From contig JAEEWT010000004.1 of assembly GCA_016287755.1 (NCBI GenBank), forward strand, positions 148,277 to 212,276: a stretch of DNA of 64,000 nucleotides. The letters run 5' to 3'. This DNA comes from Prevotella sp. (GTDB lineage Bacteria > Bacteroidota > Bacteroidia > Bacteroidales > Bacteroidaceae). Both the position numbers and the translations under genes were made by a program. Below, one piece after another: positions 1-8,583 of the stretch (position 1 is its first letter; each line of letters opens with the position of its first letter). The notes below the pieces were generated by a model. That model was given only the letters and a program-made list of their open reading frames with translations, ran no database searches and was not told the origin of the DNA.

Positions 1-1531
1 CCATCAGGCGACGGAAATCAGTGTAGTTGACACATACTACTTCTTCGCCTGACAGCCATTCATCCACGAACTTGTGATAGTTCTCGCTACCCTCGGCTGT
101 TCGCTCACCTGCAATGAAGATGAGTTTTACATCATCGCGCTTGGCTAACTCTGCACGCAGTTGCTTACTGCCCTGAATGCCAACAATACAACCACCACAT
201 CCCATTTGCCAGAAGTCAAGAACCAGATACTTACCAGGATACTTGGCTATGATCTTACGGACGATGTCAATGCCAGGTTTTTCTGGCAGTGGAGAAGATA
301 AAGCAGACTGAGCCATTTTTTCCTGATAGAACTGTTCTGCCTTCTGGTGAATATAGGGATGGGTGAATGATGCGAGGTAAACGGGATAGTATTTGCTTAC
401 CATTCCTAACTCAGCTACAAGCGAGTCGCGCGCTTCTTTTGTCATAGTCGTATCGGCCATGACTACGGGGATATCCTCCTCACACTGTCTCCAGAAGTTG
501 AAAGAGTTCTCCATTTCGGTGAGCGCGCATAGTTGAGCCGTCAGGTTGTTCTGTTGGCATCCCATCAGCTTACGCCATAAAGCATAATTGCTTTCCAACG
601 ATTCTGACTGCGCATCGCGTACAATCTTGGCTTTATGAATGCGGTTCAAGGTAAAATAGTAGTCATTGTCAACCAGTAGCAACGGGTTGTCGAAGTCAAC
701 ACGATGCAACATCTTGTAGTTATTGATGTCGTAAAGAGTAGCCATGGCTGCACTGTCTTCCACGATTCTTGTCCAGCTGCCATCTTCGCGTTGCACAAAA
801 GGAGCAGCTTTGCTTTCGATGATTCCGGTATAGTCCATGAAGGATAAGGCGAAAACCGACTGCATCTCGCCTAATGCCAAATGCATCTCCATGGGTGTGT
901 AGTGCATGCTGCGACTGGTTGAGTCTATTCGTGCTATCATCTCCTGCCACACCTGTTCGGCTACTTGATTCGCTTTGTTGAAGTCGCCCTCACATTCACT
1001 GATTCTTCTACCTAACTTTGTCAGTTGAAGGTCGGCTTTCAGCCATCGTTCCACCTCACGACTGCTCCCGCTGTTATAGGTACATTCAGGCATTCCCTGC
1101 TGGTTGAAGTGCACGGTGATGTCGATGGTGTCACCTGGACGGGCAAAGAAGGGTATCTTAAAGAAGTTCTCATTGGCAGAGCTTGCTGAATGATAGAAAT
1201 ACAGTTTCATGGGATAGCTCAGTTGGATTTCCTTTTCGAACGTGCCATCAGGATTGATGTCAATCAACATGGTACCATTGTTGTTCTTGGTTACGTCGTA
1301 CGCATAGCTCTCCAAGGAAGAGAACCCTAACCGTTCGGCATCATAGTCCTCTATGCGCCCACGGACCGTGACAATGCCAGAGTTAAACCAGTCCGCGGGC
1401 AGCGTAAAGGGGTTGGCAGCATAGAGCTGCTGGAGCGTTGGCGCCTTGGAGTCTGCCTCCTTTATATCCTTTGCCAGTCCTGATGCGCCAACAAGTGTAA
1501 ATAGAATAGTTGATAAAAATAGTTTCTTCAT
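1..1531 (-). CDS. TlpA-like secreted thioredoxin-fold protein, C-terminus cut by window edge
   Basis: The frame opens at ATG 1531 and stays open to base 1, so about 510 residues are visible and the C-terminus lies outside the window. A hydrophobic signal peptide (MKKLFLSTILFTLVG) is followed by a long helical N-terminal region of the kind found in Bacteroidetes TlpA/AhpC-TSA proteins. Near residue 430 comes the redox site W-Q-M-G-C-G-G-C, which has the CxxC pair of a thioredoxin fold. It probably acts in the periplasm or outer envelope as a thiol-disulfide oxidoreductase. It is the last visible gene of a minus-strand operon behind an ECF sigma factor, with 28 nt to the gene before it. The substrate is unknown. 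Confidence 0.8.
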   Translation of the reverse strand, partial: MKKLFLSTILFTLVGASGLAKDIKEADSKAPTLQQLYAANPFTLPADWFNSGIVTVRGRIEDYDAERLGFSSLESYAYDVTKNNNGTMLIDINPDGTFEKEIQLSYPMKLYFYHSASSANENFFKIPFFARPGDTIDITVHFNQQGMPECTYNSGSSREVERWLKADLQLTKLGRRISECEGDFNKANQVAEQVWQEMIARIDSTSRSMHYTPMEMHLALGEMQSVFALSFMDYTGIIESKAAPFVQREDGSWTRIVEDSAAMATLYDINNYKMLHRVDFDNPLLLVDNDYYFTLNRIHKAKIVRDAQSESLESNYALWRKLMGCQQNNLTAQLCALTEMENSFNFWRQCEEDIPVVMADTTMTKEARDSLVAELGMVSKYYPVYLASFTHPYIHQKAEQFYQEKMAQSALSSPLPEKPGIDIVRKIIAKYPGKYLVLDFWQMGCGGCIVGIQGSKQLRAELAKRDDVKLIFIAGERTAEGSENYHKFVDEWLSGEEVVCVNYTDFRRLM

Positions 1532-1559
1532 GTATATTGTTAGTATTTAGAGTAATCAT

Positions 1560-2765
1560 CTATTTGATCACCATCCGCGGATAATACTGAAACAGTCGTT
1601 GGTTGTTGCGTAACTCCTGGATGCTGATATCGGGTTTCACGCTACCCGACCAGTTGGCGCCCCACGCATTGAACGGTTCTCCGTCGGGTTCGACGTAGGT
1701 AATGGTTGATACGTCGAGGGGTAGGGGATCAAACTCCAGCAGGAAGGCGACATAATCGCCAGCATTCCCTTTCATGAAGAACATCTCGTCCAAGGGAAGA
1801 CCCAGTACCTTGCGGAGCTTGTATTGTTGTCCTGTCTGGTCGATAATCGTAGTTCTTTGATCGAAATTGAAATACTCGGTGGTCCAGTTCTGCTCATAGC
1901 CCACAGCAACGTATGTAGCCTCGGGTGTGCGCCACAGTGCCATCGTTCCATCTCGCAACGGTTTGATGAGATGAGCGTCGTTCATCACCTTCCATGTGTT
2001 CCAGTTCTGCAGGTCGTATGGCTTATTCTCGCTCATGTGCTCTTTCTCCAGAAGTGGCTTGTGGAACTGCGGAACGGTATCGTAGGTTATCACGTTCGTG
2101 TACTTACCAGACACCTGATGGCGGATGGTGATGGGAACACCCATCATTTCCCAGTTGGGCAGACCATAGATCCTTACTTCCTTTGTTGTTTCGGCCAGTG
2201 GCGCGAAGAAGATTTTCAGGTCGATCACATCCCCCTTTTTGGCTCTTAGGGTGAAGTGCTTGCGATAAGTGTCGGGTACGGTACGACGGATACGGTATTG
2301 TGCACCCGTCTCCTGATCGACAATACATGTTTCTTCCGATGTCAGCCAGAGGTTCGTCACCTCATCGGCTGGCATGCGGAAGTAACAATGCATCACCGTT
2401 TCATTGTTCTCTTCAGTAAGACGCCAGCTCATCGGCACACAAGGCTGCTCGTCTAACGCCATATTGGCTATCTCAGGGAAGATGCTCATGTAGTTCTTTT
2501 CAATGGGTGCATCCTCCACTACACAATGGTCTTTGATCCATTCCATGTTTGTGGCGTGCCATTCGGCAGTGGTCTTCTTCTCACCACCTGCACCACTCAC
2601 GGTCTTTACATCCGGCAGCGTTGTTAATACTCCTATACTCTTAGCGTACTCCTTCACTCCTCTCGAGGATGACTCATAGGTGAGGGTGCCATTGATGGTA
2701 TACGTCTGGGCCTGTGCGGACAATCCCGTAAGTATTAGTAAACCAATTTGATATAGTCTTTTCAT
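1560..2765 (-). CDS. secreted protein of unknown function in sigma-factor operon
   Basis: 401 residues. I chose ATG 2765 because it begins a clear signal peptide (MKRLYQIGLLILTGLSAQAQ) and lies 14 nt after the stop of the gene before it; the longer frame would overlap that gene and add a non-signal N-terminus. The mature part looks like two repeats of a beta-rich domain, each with a segment of the type Q-x-G-x-Q-Y-[RK]-[LI]-R (near residues 150 and 320). I do not recognise the family. Its position between an anti-sigma-like gene and a TlpA-like gene suggests an envelope function controlled by the ECF sigma factor (inference). Confidence 0.7.
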   Translation of the reverse strand: MKRLYQIGLLILTGLSAQAQTYTINGTLTYESSSRGVKEYAKSIGVLTTLPDVKTVSGAGGEKKTTAEWHATNMEWIKDHCVVEDAPIEKNYMSIFPEIANMALDEQPCVPMSWRLTEENNETVMHCYFRMPADEVTNLWLTSEETCIVDQETGAQYRIRRTVPDTYRKHFTLRAKKGDVIDLKIFFAPLAETTKEVRIYGLPNWEMMGVPITIRHQVSGKYTNVITYDTVPQFHKPLLEKEHMSENKPYDLQNWNTWKVMNDAHLIKPLRDGTMALWRTPEATYVAVGYEQNWTTEYFNFDQRTTIIDQTGQQYKLRKVLGLPLDEMFFMKGNAGDYVAFLLEFDPLPLDVSTITYVEPDGEPFNAWGANWSGSVKPDISIQELRNNQRLFQYYPRMVIK

Positions 2766-2779
2766 ATAGCTTTTGTTGA

Positions 2780-3715
2780 TTAGAATTGTATAGTATTGGT
2801 ATGGGTATGTGTGAGCTGTTCGCGGTAATTCTGATAGCACGCCGCTGACACCTTCGATGCAATGGGTGAGTGGGAGCTAAGAAGTAGAATCCTACCGTCA
2901 ACGAGTCGTTCTGCCATCCACAGGTATTTCTCACCCTTATGCTGATCCTTCAGCGTGAAGTAGAACTGCTGGTTTGAGAATCTGAGCAGGTAACCTGGCG
3001 TCTTACTGTCGTAGCAGCAAGCAGCCTGCAACAGTCGGGCAAAGAGATCCAGTTCCTTGGTGTCCTGGAACACATAGGCCGTGTTGACAACATTGTTTCC
3101 GTCACAGTCGGACGTGCAATCCAACGTCACGCCCTTTACCTTATTATATTCTGCTATCTTATCGATAAACGCATTCATCTTACTGGGAGCCTGATAGGTG
3201 GAGTCGTAGGCCATCGACTGCGCTGCGTAGTGTATGTTGGGTGTGGAAGCAGTGGTTTCCATCTGCACCTTGCGTTCAGGTTCAGCCTTGTCGGTAGCTT
3301 CCTTCTGCTCTTTGGCAGTTAGCTGCTGTTCCGCTTGCGTACTGCGAACAGCCAGTCCGTTGCCTCCGGACTGTTCGTCCGCAGGCTTCGAACTGCTTGA
3401 AGACAGCGTTTCTTCATCAACAGCTGTCGTTGTTTGATGTGCCATCATAGATTCAGACCTTGTTGCGTTCTGACTGGGAACATCAGTTATCCTAAAAAAC
3501 ATATAATTAATCCCAACACCTATTATTATTAACAGACAGGCGGCAGCGGCCATCCAGCGAAGCACACTCTTTCTGCGCTCCCTGTTGGGTAGGGAGTGGG
3601 TGAGTGTCTCCTCCTGCATCTTTGTGATGAAGTCGGCAGGCAGCTGCGGCGTGCCGGCATATTTACGTTTCAGCGCCTCACGCAGGTCCGTGTCCTTATA
3701 TATATCTTTCACCAT
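2780..3715 (-). CDS. anti-sigma-factor-like single-pass membrane protein
   Basis: 311 residues. The first 48 are charged and cytoplasmic. One membrane segment (WMAAAACLLIIIGVGINYMFF) follows at about 50-70, then a Ser/Glu/Lys-rich linker (75-150) and a periplasmic domain (160-300) with several Cys residues (TLDCTSDCD, AACCYD). It starts 6 nt after the ECF sigma gene, and the topology (cytoplasmic head, one helix, periplasmic domain) is that of anti-sigma factors. No zinc-binding HxxxCxxC motif was seen, so it is not a ZAS-type anti-sigma. The role comes from context and topology rather than sequence family. Confidence 0.65.
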   Translation of the reverse strand: MVKDIYKDTDLREALKRKYAGTPQLPADFITKMQEETLTHSLPNRERRKSVLRWMAAAACLLIIIGVGINYMFFRITDVPSQNATRSESMMAHQTTTAVDEETLSSSSSKPADEQSGGNGLAVRSTQAEQQLTAKEQKEATDKAEPERKVQMETTASTPNIHYAAQSMAYDSTYQAPSKMNAFIDKIAEYNKVKGVTLDCTSDCDGNNVVNTAYVFQDTKELDLFARLLQAACCYDSKTPGYLLRFSNQQFYFTLKDQHKGEKYLWMAERLVDGRILLLSSHSPIASKVSAACYQNYREQLTHTHTNTIQF

Positions 3716-3721
3716 AGAATT

Positions 3722-4276
3722 TCAATCCTTCAATCTTTTACAGAGTTTCTTTCGCGTTCGGTAGAGTCGGTTTGCCAGTGCCTTCGCGTCAATACCAGTG
3801 ATGTAGGCAATCTCTGTCAGTGGCCGGTCCTCGTAATAGTAGAGTGTCAGAAGCATCCTTTCGTCAGCTGGCAGCTCGTCGATCACTGCCTCCAGTCGTT
3901 GGATGCGCTCCTCGCGTCCAGTGGAAAGTTCTTTCTCCAGTTCTTCATCGCTGATATCCATCTGCCATTCCTGTCGATCTTCCATCGATACGATGAGTGG
4001 TCGTCGGCGTTTCAGGAAGTCGAGCGTCAGACGGTAACCGATGCGGCAAAGCCAAGTGGATAGCGATGCTTTATGGGCGTCGTAGCTGTCGATATGACTG
4101 AAGGCGCGGAGAAAGGTATCCTGTGTCAGCTCCTGGGCATCCATCACGTCAGGTACCTGTCTGACAATCATGGCAAAGACACGCTCTGCATAGTGACAAA
4201 CCATCTCAGTCTGCCCCTCACGTCGTCCTGCCCTGACGGCATTCACGATTTCCTTCTCAGTCAACTCCAATCTCAC
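3722..4276 (-). CDS. ECF-family RNA polymerase sigma factor
   Basis: 184 residues. Region sigma-2 is at about 20-90 (AQELTQDTFLRAF, then STWLCRIGYRLTLDFLKRR, which binds core polymerase and the -10 element). Region sigma-4 is at about 125-180 (LPADERMLLTLYYYEDRPL, then ITGIDAKALANRLYRTRKKL as the helix-turn-helix). An acidic linker (SDEELEKEL) joins them. It is the first gene of a four-gene minus-strand operon with gaps of 6, 14 and 28 nt. ECF factors of this type are normally held by the membrane protein encoded next door; the signal and regulon here are unknown. Confidence 0.92.
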   Translation of the reverse strand: MRLELTEKEIVNAVRAGRREGQTEMVCHYAERVFAMIVRQVPDVMDAQELTQDTFLRAFSHIDSYDAHKASLSTWLCRIGYRLTLDFLKRRRPLIVSMEDRQEWQMDISDEELEKELSTGREERIQRLEAVIDELPADERMLLTLYYYEDRPLTEIAYITGIDAKALANRLYRTRKKLCKRLKD

Positions 4277-4366
4277 TCGACTTCGTCCTTCTATCTGTTA
4301 TACGACAAATTCCGAAAATTATCTCGCGTTTTTCCGATTTTTTTCGAAAACAATTCTTTTCAGCTG

Positions 4367-4374
4367 CAAAAATA
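4367..4374 (-). promoter_or_regulatory. -7 box for the sigma-factor operon
   Basis: On the minus strand the bases read TATTTTTG, matching the Bacteroidetes -7 consensus TAnnTTTG, about 90 nt upstream of ATG 4276. The -33 element is weak. Confidence 0.5.
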
Positions 4375-4434
4375 CCAAAGATTCCCTTATCATGCAAGAA
4401 AACCATGGCTCTTTTTCCTTCCCCTTCGCATTTC

Positions 4435-4511
4435 CCTATTCGAAATAGGAAAAACTCCCCTCCGTTTTAGGAATTATCCTTTTGAAAAGCTACAAATAGT
4501 GCCTACCTTTG
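4435..4511 (+). promoter_or_regulatory. promoter of the His-rich secreted protein, with upstream inverted repeat
   Basis: TTTG at 4481-4484 and TACCTTTG at 4504-4511 are separated by 19 nt, an ideal Bacteroidetes promoter, giving a leader of about 55 nt. Just upstream, 4435-4449 is an inverted repeat CCTATT-CGA-AATAGG that could be a regulator site. The 290-nt gap between the divergent sigma operon and this gene holds both promoters. Confidence 0.65.
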
Positions 4512-4568
4512 CCGATGTAAAAGAGATACAATCTCAATGATTAACATTAAAATATAGGAGATACGATT

Positions 4569-5192
4569 ATGAAGAAAATGATGTTCCTGGCAATGATGAT
4601 GGCGATGACCATCACGGCCAACGCAATGAGCTATAGAGCAGCACGCAACGAAGCACTGTTCCTGAGTGATAAAATGGCTTATGAGTTGAATCTGACGGAT
4701 GCCCAGTATGAAGCTGTTTACGAGATCAATCTGGACTACCTGATGAGTGTGAACGGACGCGCTGATGTCTTCGGCCCTTGGTGGGATCGCCGCAACGCTG
4801 ACCTCCGCTATGTGCTGACTACATGGCAGTATGCAAGGTTCTTGGATCGTACCTACTTCTATCGCCCGGTTACTTGGCGCAACGGAGGGTTGATCATCCA
4901 TGTATATAGCCACTACGACAGGGCACGTTTCTACAGACATCACCCAACGGTGTATGTAACCTACAGGGGAGGGCACAACCGCAAGCCGAGTCACTTCTAT
5001 GCCAATAGAAGACTGGCAAAGCCAGCACCTGCACCCGCTGTTCGTCACCACAACCCGCCGAAGCACGACAAGGTAGTGGGCGGTCCGCACCACGCACCGA
5101 AGCACGACAAGGCAGTGAGAGGTTCGCATCACGTGATTGCAAAGAACACTCCAGCCCACCGTGGTCCGGGTCACGACAGAGGTCGCCGTTAG
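4569..5192 (+). CDS. secreted His-rich protein with CpxP/Spy-like N-terminal region
   Basis: 207 residues. A signal peptide covers about 1-18 (MKKMMFLAMMMAMTITANA). Residues 25-70 form helices with a segment resembling the LTxxQ pattern of Spy/CpxP chaperones (LNLTDAQYEAVYEIN). The tail from about 125 is very rich in His, Arg, Lys and Pro and repeats the unit PKHDK twice with HHAP/HHNP flanks, suggesting metal or nucleic-acid binding (inference). The gene faces away from the ECF sigma operon and has its own strong promoter and a following terminator. A Spy-like periplasmic role is only a suggestion. Confidence 0.6.
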   Translation: MKKMMFLAMMMAMTITANAMSYRAARNEALFLSDKMAYELNLTDAQYEAVYEINLDYLMSVNGRADVFGPWWDRRNADLRYVLTTWQYARFLDRTYFYRPVTWRNGGLIIHVYSHYDRARFYRHHPTVYVTYRGGHNRKPSHFYANRRLAKPAPAPAVRHHNPPKHDKVVGGPHHAPKHDKAVRGSHHVIAKNTPAHRGPGHDRGRR

Positions 5193-5231
5193 TTTGTACT
5201 CCCTCTATATATGCCTCGTAAGAGGACTCAG

Positions 5232-5264
5232 GGGAACTCCAGTAATGGGGTTCCCTTTCTTATT
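5232..5264. terminator. intrinsic terminator between convergent genes
   Basis: Stem GGGAACTCC (5232-5240), 6-nt loop, GGGGTTCCC (5247-5255; one G-U pair) followed by TTTCTTATT. It follows the stop of the gene at 4569-5192 and overlaps the end of the converging gene. Confidence 0.7.
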
Positions 5265-6207
5265 GTAGGAAACGGTTGGCTCTGAGCTCCATGTTCTCTT
5301 GCAGCTGCTGGCGATAGAGCCAAATCTCGCGGGTATGGTAGTTGCCCTCTATTCCCAACAACGGTAGCATATAGTCTTTGGCCGTATAGCCTTCTACCAT
5401 CAGCAAACCTGTAGCCGTGTCGAGATGAATCGTCATGGTGTCTTTCTTTTGTTCGGATACTGGCAATAGCGGTGAAGGCTCGGTAATCAGTGTAGCCATT
5501 GTGCTATCTGTACGCCAGTTTACGGGATTGATGGCCAGGTTGCTCTTTTCCCATCCTCGCATCACACAATCCTTGTCGCGCACTGAATTGTAGCAGATGG
5601 TAACACCAGTATCGTCTGCACCCTTGGCAGCCACAATATGTGGATGGGTTTCTGTTACGGATATACCGATGGCGTAGGCCGCAATCATCCGTTGGAAGGT
5701 ATCCTCATTCATCTCCTTTAGCAGTTCCATCATGATGTGGGCACCCTGACTGAATCCCGCCAGAATGAACGGTCGTCCATGATTGTAATGCGCCAGGTAA
5801 TAAGCAAAAGCCTGTCGTACATCATCCAATGCCAACGGCATGCGTATGGCCGCCACGCTGTCGTTCTCGAAACTCTGCAGCGAACACTGCCGGTAGTAGG
5901 GCGAATAGTAGTTCAATCTACCGCTCAGCAGTGTATCTACGCCCAGCATTTCTCCATAGAGTGGAGCCCTCAGACTGTCGTTATGGGTGTCGGCATAATG
6001 ACAGGTTTCACCTGTGGACAGCATATAGTCGCCCGTTTCGGTGGAAATAATGTAGAACACATCGGCCGCTGCATCACGGTTGGTTATATACCATTGCGTT
6101 GAATCCTTATAATCAGGCACGGCAGGAATCCATTCGCTCTCCACCATCTTCTTCTGGCACGAGGCACATAATCCACACGCTACCAGTGCCACCAACAAAT
6201 ACTTCAT
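5260..6207 (-). CDS. DUF3089-type alpha/beta hydrolase, probable lipoprotein
   Basis: 315 residues from ATG 6207. The N-terminus (MKYLLVALVACGLCASC) looks like a lipoprotein signal ending in Cys, though the residues before it are not an ideal lipobox. The start at 6222 (MNNCYMKY) is possible but puts polar residues before the signal. The nucleophile elbow G-F-S-Q-G is near residue 155, within the pattern of DUF3089 hydrolases (a Y-Y-S-P-Y-Y-R region before it, and HPHIV after it). It is likely an esterase anchored in the envelope; the substrate is unknown. It is a single gene with its own divergent promoter. Confidence 0.75.
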   Translation of the reverse strand: MKYLLVALVACGLCASCQKKMVESEWIPAVPDYKDSTQWYITNRDAAADVFYIISTETGDYMLSTGETCHYADTHNDSLRAPLYGEMLGVDTLLSGRLNYYSPYYRQCSLQSFENDSVAAIRMPLALDDVRQAFAYYLAHYNHGRPFILAGFSQGAHIMMELLKEMNEDTFQRMIAAYAIGISVTETHPHIVAAKGADDTGVTICYNSVRDKDCVMRGWEKSNLAINPVNWRTDSTMATLITEPSPLLPVSEQKKDTMTIHLDTATGLLMVEGYTAKDYMLPLLGIEGNYHTREIWLYRQQLQENMELRANRFLQ

Positions 6208-6244
6208 ATAGCAATTATTCACGATTACTTGTTAAATTTGAGTG

Positions 6245-6282
6245 CAAATATACCGATATTTCCACAATAATCCGTATCTTTG
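6245..6282. promoter_or_regulatory. divergent promoter pair (DUF3089 gene / exonuclease gene)
   Basis: TATATTTG reads on the minus strand at 6252-6245 and TATCTTTG on the plus strand at 6275-6282. Both match TAnnTTTG and lie about 30-40 nt from the respective start codons. Confidence 0.6.
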
Positions 6283-6310
6283 AACCGAATTTTACAGAGA
6301 GGTAATATCT

Positions 6311-6862
6311 ATGATCAGGGATTTCATCGCCATCGACTTTGAAACAGCTAACCAGCATCCGTCCAGCGTATGCTCCGTGGGAGTGGTTATGGTGCGCGAT
6401 GGACAGATTGTAGATACGTTCTATAGTCTGATACAGCCTGAGCCGAACTACTATACGTATTTCTGTCAGCGGGTACATGGCATTACCCAGAACGATACAG
6501 ATGATGCGCCAGTGTTCTCTAAGGTATGGCAACAATTGGAAGAACGTATCGCTGAAGTGTTCTTCCCTGATTTACAGTCAACAGAGGAAAGGAGATATAT
6601 GATAGCCATGCTACCTTTCGTCGCTCATAATGCATGCTTTGATGAAAGCTGCTTGAAAGCAGTGTTCAAGGTATATCAGATGGACTATCCCGACTATCGC
6701 TTCTATGACACCCTGACTGCTTCCCGACGCCAATTCGGACAGTCGTTGCCGAATCATCAGTTACATACCGTGGCTGCAGCCTGTGGGTTCGACCTACAGC
6801 ATCATCACCACGCGTTGGCAGATGCCGAAGCCTGCGCAGCCATCGCGTTATACATCCTGTAG
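6311..6862 (+). CDS. DEDDh 3'-5' exonuclease (DNA polymerase III epsilon-like)
   Basis: 183 residues. Motif ExoI is D-F-E-T-A-N near residue 9-14 (the D and E bind metal). ExoII is H-N-A-C-F-D near 107-112. ExoIII is H-H-A-L-A-D-A near 163-169, with His and Asp of the DEDDh class. It is a stand-alone exonuclease domain without polymerase or GIY-YIG parts, so it may proofread, repair DNA or degrade oligonucleotides. It ends 2 nt before the convergent DUF4491 gene. Confidence 0.88.
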   Translation: MIRDFIAIDFETANQHPSSVCSVGVVMVRDGQIVDTFYSLIQPEPNYYTYFCQRVHGITQNDTDDAPVFSKVWQQLEERIAEVFFPDLQSTEERRYMIAMLPFVAHNACFDESCLKAVFKVYQMDYPDYRFYDTLTASRRQFGQSLPNHQLHTVAAACGFDLQHHHHALADAEACAAIALYIL

Positions 6863-6864
6863 GA

Positions 6865-7158
6865 TCAATATTTACGCTTGGGGTTCTTGGGGAACCAGCC
6901 CTTTTCAACACGCTTCTTCTGGTGGAAGAGTTCACCTATTCCCCATAGAGCAGAAGCACCGAATACTCCCACAATGGCAGAAACAAGGGTGTTCTCAATG
7001 AACAGCGCACCAATGATTGACGCCAATCCAATAATCAGATATACAATCCAGGGGCGTGTTCCCCAATAATACTCTGTCTTGATAACTATTGGATGCCATA
7101 TACCTATGGTTAGAAAGGTGCATACAGCAATGATAATTCCTGTGAAATACATTGTCAA
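6865..7158 (-). CDS. DUF4491 small membrane protein
   Basis: 97 residues (an alternative start at the third codon is equally good). There are three hydrophobic segments (about 5-22, 38-57 and 60-78) and the basic C-terminus V-E-K-G-W-F-P-K-N-P-K-R, which I recognise as the conserved end of DUF4491 proteins of Bacteroidetes. The function is unknown. It is the last gene of a minus-strand run behind a GNAT gene (31 nt gap). Confidence 0.8.
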   Translation of the reverse strand: MTMYFTGIIIAVCTFLTIGIWHPIVIKTEYYWGTRPWIVYLIIGLASIIGALFIENTLVSAIVGVFGASALWGIGELFHQKKRVEKGWFPKNPKRKY

Positions 7159-7189
7159 ATATTTTATATGTTCGTTTAATCTATCTTTG

Positions 7190-7666
7190 TTATACGATTC
7201 TACAGATCATCAAGTACTCTTCATCACGATCGAGTACAATCTCGAAGCCTACTCTCTGATACATGCGGACGGCTCTGTTTTCTTTTTGAACAGATAGCGA
7301 GACTTGTTTATATCCGCATCTACGTAACCATTCGAGCATACTTTTCATCATCTCTGTTCCAATGCCTTTTCCGCGATAGTCAGCATATAGAGCTATGGCT
7401 AGCGAAGGTGTCTCGTCGTTTACATGACCGTAGTCGTGCATGATTCTCGTCCATACTGCACCGACAACAGTTCCGTTCACTTCAGCCACAAGACATTTGT
7501 CATCGGGACTCTGACCGAAATCTTTGATATAGACCTGCAAGGCTTCATCTTGAAGAATTGATCTTGGTGGAGCCTCCATACCCTGAGGTATATAAATGGC
7601 CTCGTATAGAAAATCTTCCAACAAAGGAATCTCTTCTTTTCTTATTTCTCTGATGATCCTACACAT
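7190..7666 (-). CDS. GNAT-family N-acetyltransferase
   Basis: 158 residues. The acetyl-CoA pyrophosphate-binding segment is Y-R-G-K-G-I-G-T-E-M near residue 97-106, in the Q/RxxGxG/A pattern, followed by the core strand V-S-L-S-V and N-R-A-V-R-M-Y-Q-R-V-G-F of GNAT motif B. The acyl acceptor cannot be told from sequence. It starts 16 nt after the beta-barrel gene, so the three genes from 8444 to 6865 probably share one mRNA. Confidence 0.85.
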   Translation of the reverse strand: MCRIIREIRKEEIPLLEDFLYEAIYIPQGMEAPPRSILQDEALQVYIKDFGQSPDDKCLVAEVNGTVVGAVWTRIMHDYGHVNDETPSLAIALYADYRGKGIGTEMMKSMLEWLRRCGYKQVSLSVQKENRAVRMYQRVGFEIVLDRDEEYLMICRIV

Positions 7667-7682
7667 GTTGCCTTCAATTGTT

Positions 7683-8444
7683 TTAGCTTGCTTTTGATGA
7701 AATCAATGAGTAGATTATCCACATCAGGTTGTTTTGGGCTTTCTCCGAAACAGGTTTGACAGGAAAGTCGATTTTCAAACCTAACGAAATGCAACGGCGG
7801 TGGTTACGTTCATCGATACCTATCATCTTACCAGTCATTGGTCCGTCGGTGAAATACAGCTGCGCCTTGTTGCTTCCCCATAGTCCAAAGCGGAGATCAT
7901 AATCCACGCAGAGTGACACACTACTGAAGAGGTGCACATCGATGCCAATATTTGGCGATAAACTCAAAGCTGGACATGACACATCATAGTTCAACAATCC
8001 ATGAGAGCCAGGATAACCTTGTTCAACCAGAATAGTAGATTTTCCTATTTGATGTCCCAGATTAAGACAGTTGGTATAAACAGAAGCACCTATATGAGGC
8101 TGGAAGATCCATTTCTTAGGGAAGAAATAGTATTTTGCACCTGCACTGATGCCCAACATGTTCACCTTCTTCAAACCGATACCGTTAGATTTGCTGGTAT
8201 ACAATCCTTGTTGTTCAAAGACAAGTCCTCCTGAAAGGGCAAGTCGTTGAGACAACCAATAGTCGGCAGATACATAGTAGGCATTACCTTCATCCTCCGA
8301 CTCATACTTATCTCCACCTTCATACCTGTTTTCCAACATCTGTATTCCGCCGAAGCCTGCTTGTAATGACCATTGTTTTTTTTCTTGCCCGAATGTTGGG
8401 AGAATGCAGAGGGTAATCATAGCTGATGATAAAACCCTTTTCAT
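7683..8444 (-). CDS. outer-membrane beta-barrel protein
   Basis: 253 residues from ATG 8444, which begins a signal peptide (MKRVLSSAMITLCILPTFG). ATG 8465 is an alternative. The longer frame to 8678 is ruled out because a minus-strand -7 box sits at 8509-8502, inside it. The mature protein alternates polar and hydrophobic residues in short strands (WSLQAGFGGIQML, AYYVSADYWL, LALSGGLVFEQQ), typical of a small barrel. It is first in a three-gene operon with a GNAT and a DUF4491 gene. The function is unknown. Confidence 0.7.
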   Translation of the reverse strand: MKRVLSSAMITLCILPTFGQEKKQWSLQAGFGGIQMLENRYEGGDKYESEDEGNAYYVSADYWLSQRLALSGGLVFEQQGLYTSKSNGIGLKKVNMLGISAGAKYYFFPKKWIFQPHIGASVYTNCLNLGHQIGKSTILVEQGYPGSHGLLNYDVSCPALSLSPNIGIDVHLFSSVSLCVDYDLRFGLWGSNKAQLYFTDGPMTGKMIGIDERNHRRCISLGLKIDFPVKPVSEKAQNNLMWIIYSLISSKAS

Positions 8445-8501
8445 CTTATGAGTGAATAATATCATTCTATATAATTCTTTGTCAGATTTCAAAATTGAGT
8501 G

Positions 8502-8539
8502 CAAAAATACGAATAATTGCGGAATAATCCTTATATTTG
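8502..8539. promoter_or_regulatory. overlapping divergent promoters (barrel operon / LOG gene)
   Basis: TATTTTTG on the minus strand (8509-8502) and TATATTTG on the plus strand (8532-8539) are 22 bp apart, so the two transcription units may compete. The minus box fixes the start of the barrel gene downstream of 8495. Confidence 0.6.
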
Positions 8540-8583
8540 CAACAAGATTTATGTGTATTTTGATAAGGAAGAAGTAATAAGAT

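Noticed and set aside
4277..4568. Possible small gene in the gap between the sigma operon and the His-rich gene
   Set aside because: A plus-strand frame runs through but overlaps both promoters and encodes a low-complexity peptide.
4503..5174. Long minus-strand frame of 223 codons
   Set aside because: It is the antisense of the His-rich secreted protein gene, which has signal peptide, promoter and terminator; the antisense product is Val/Cys/His-rich with no domain.
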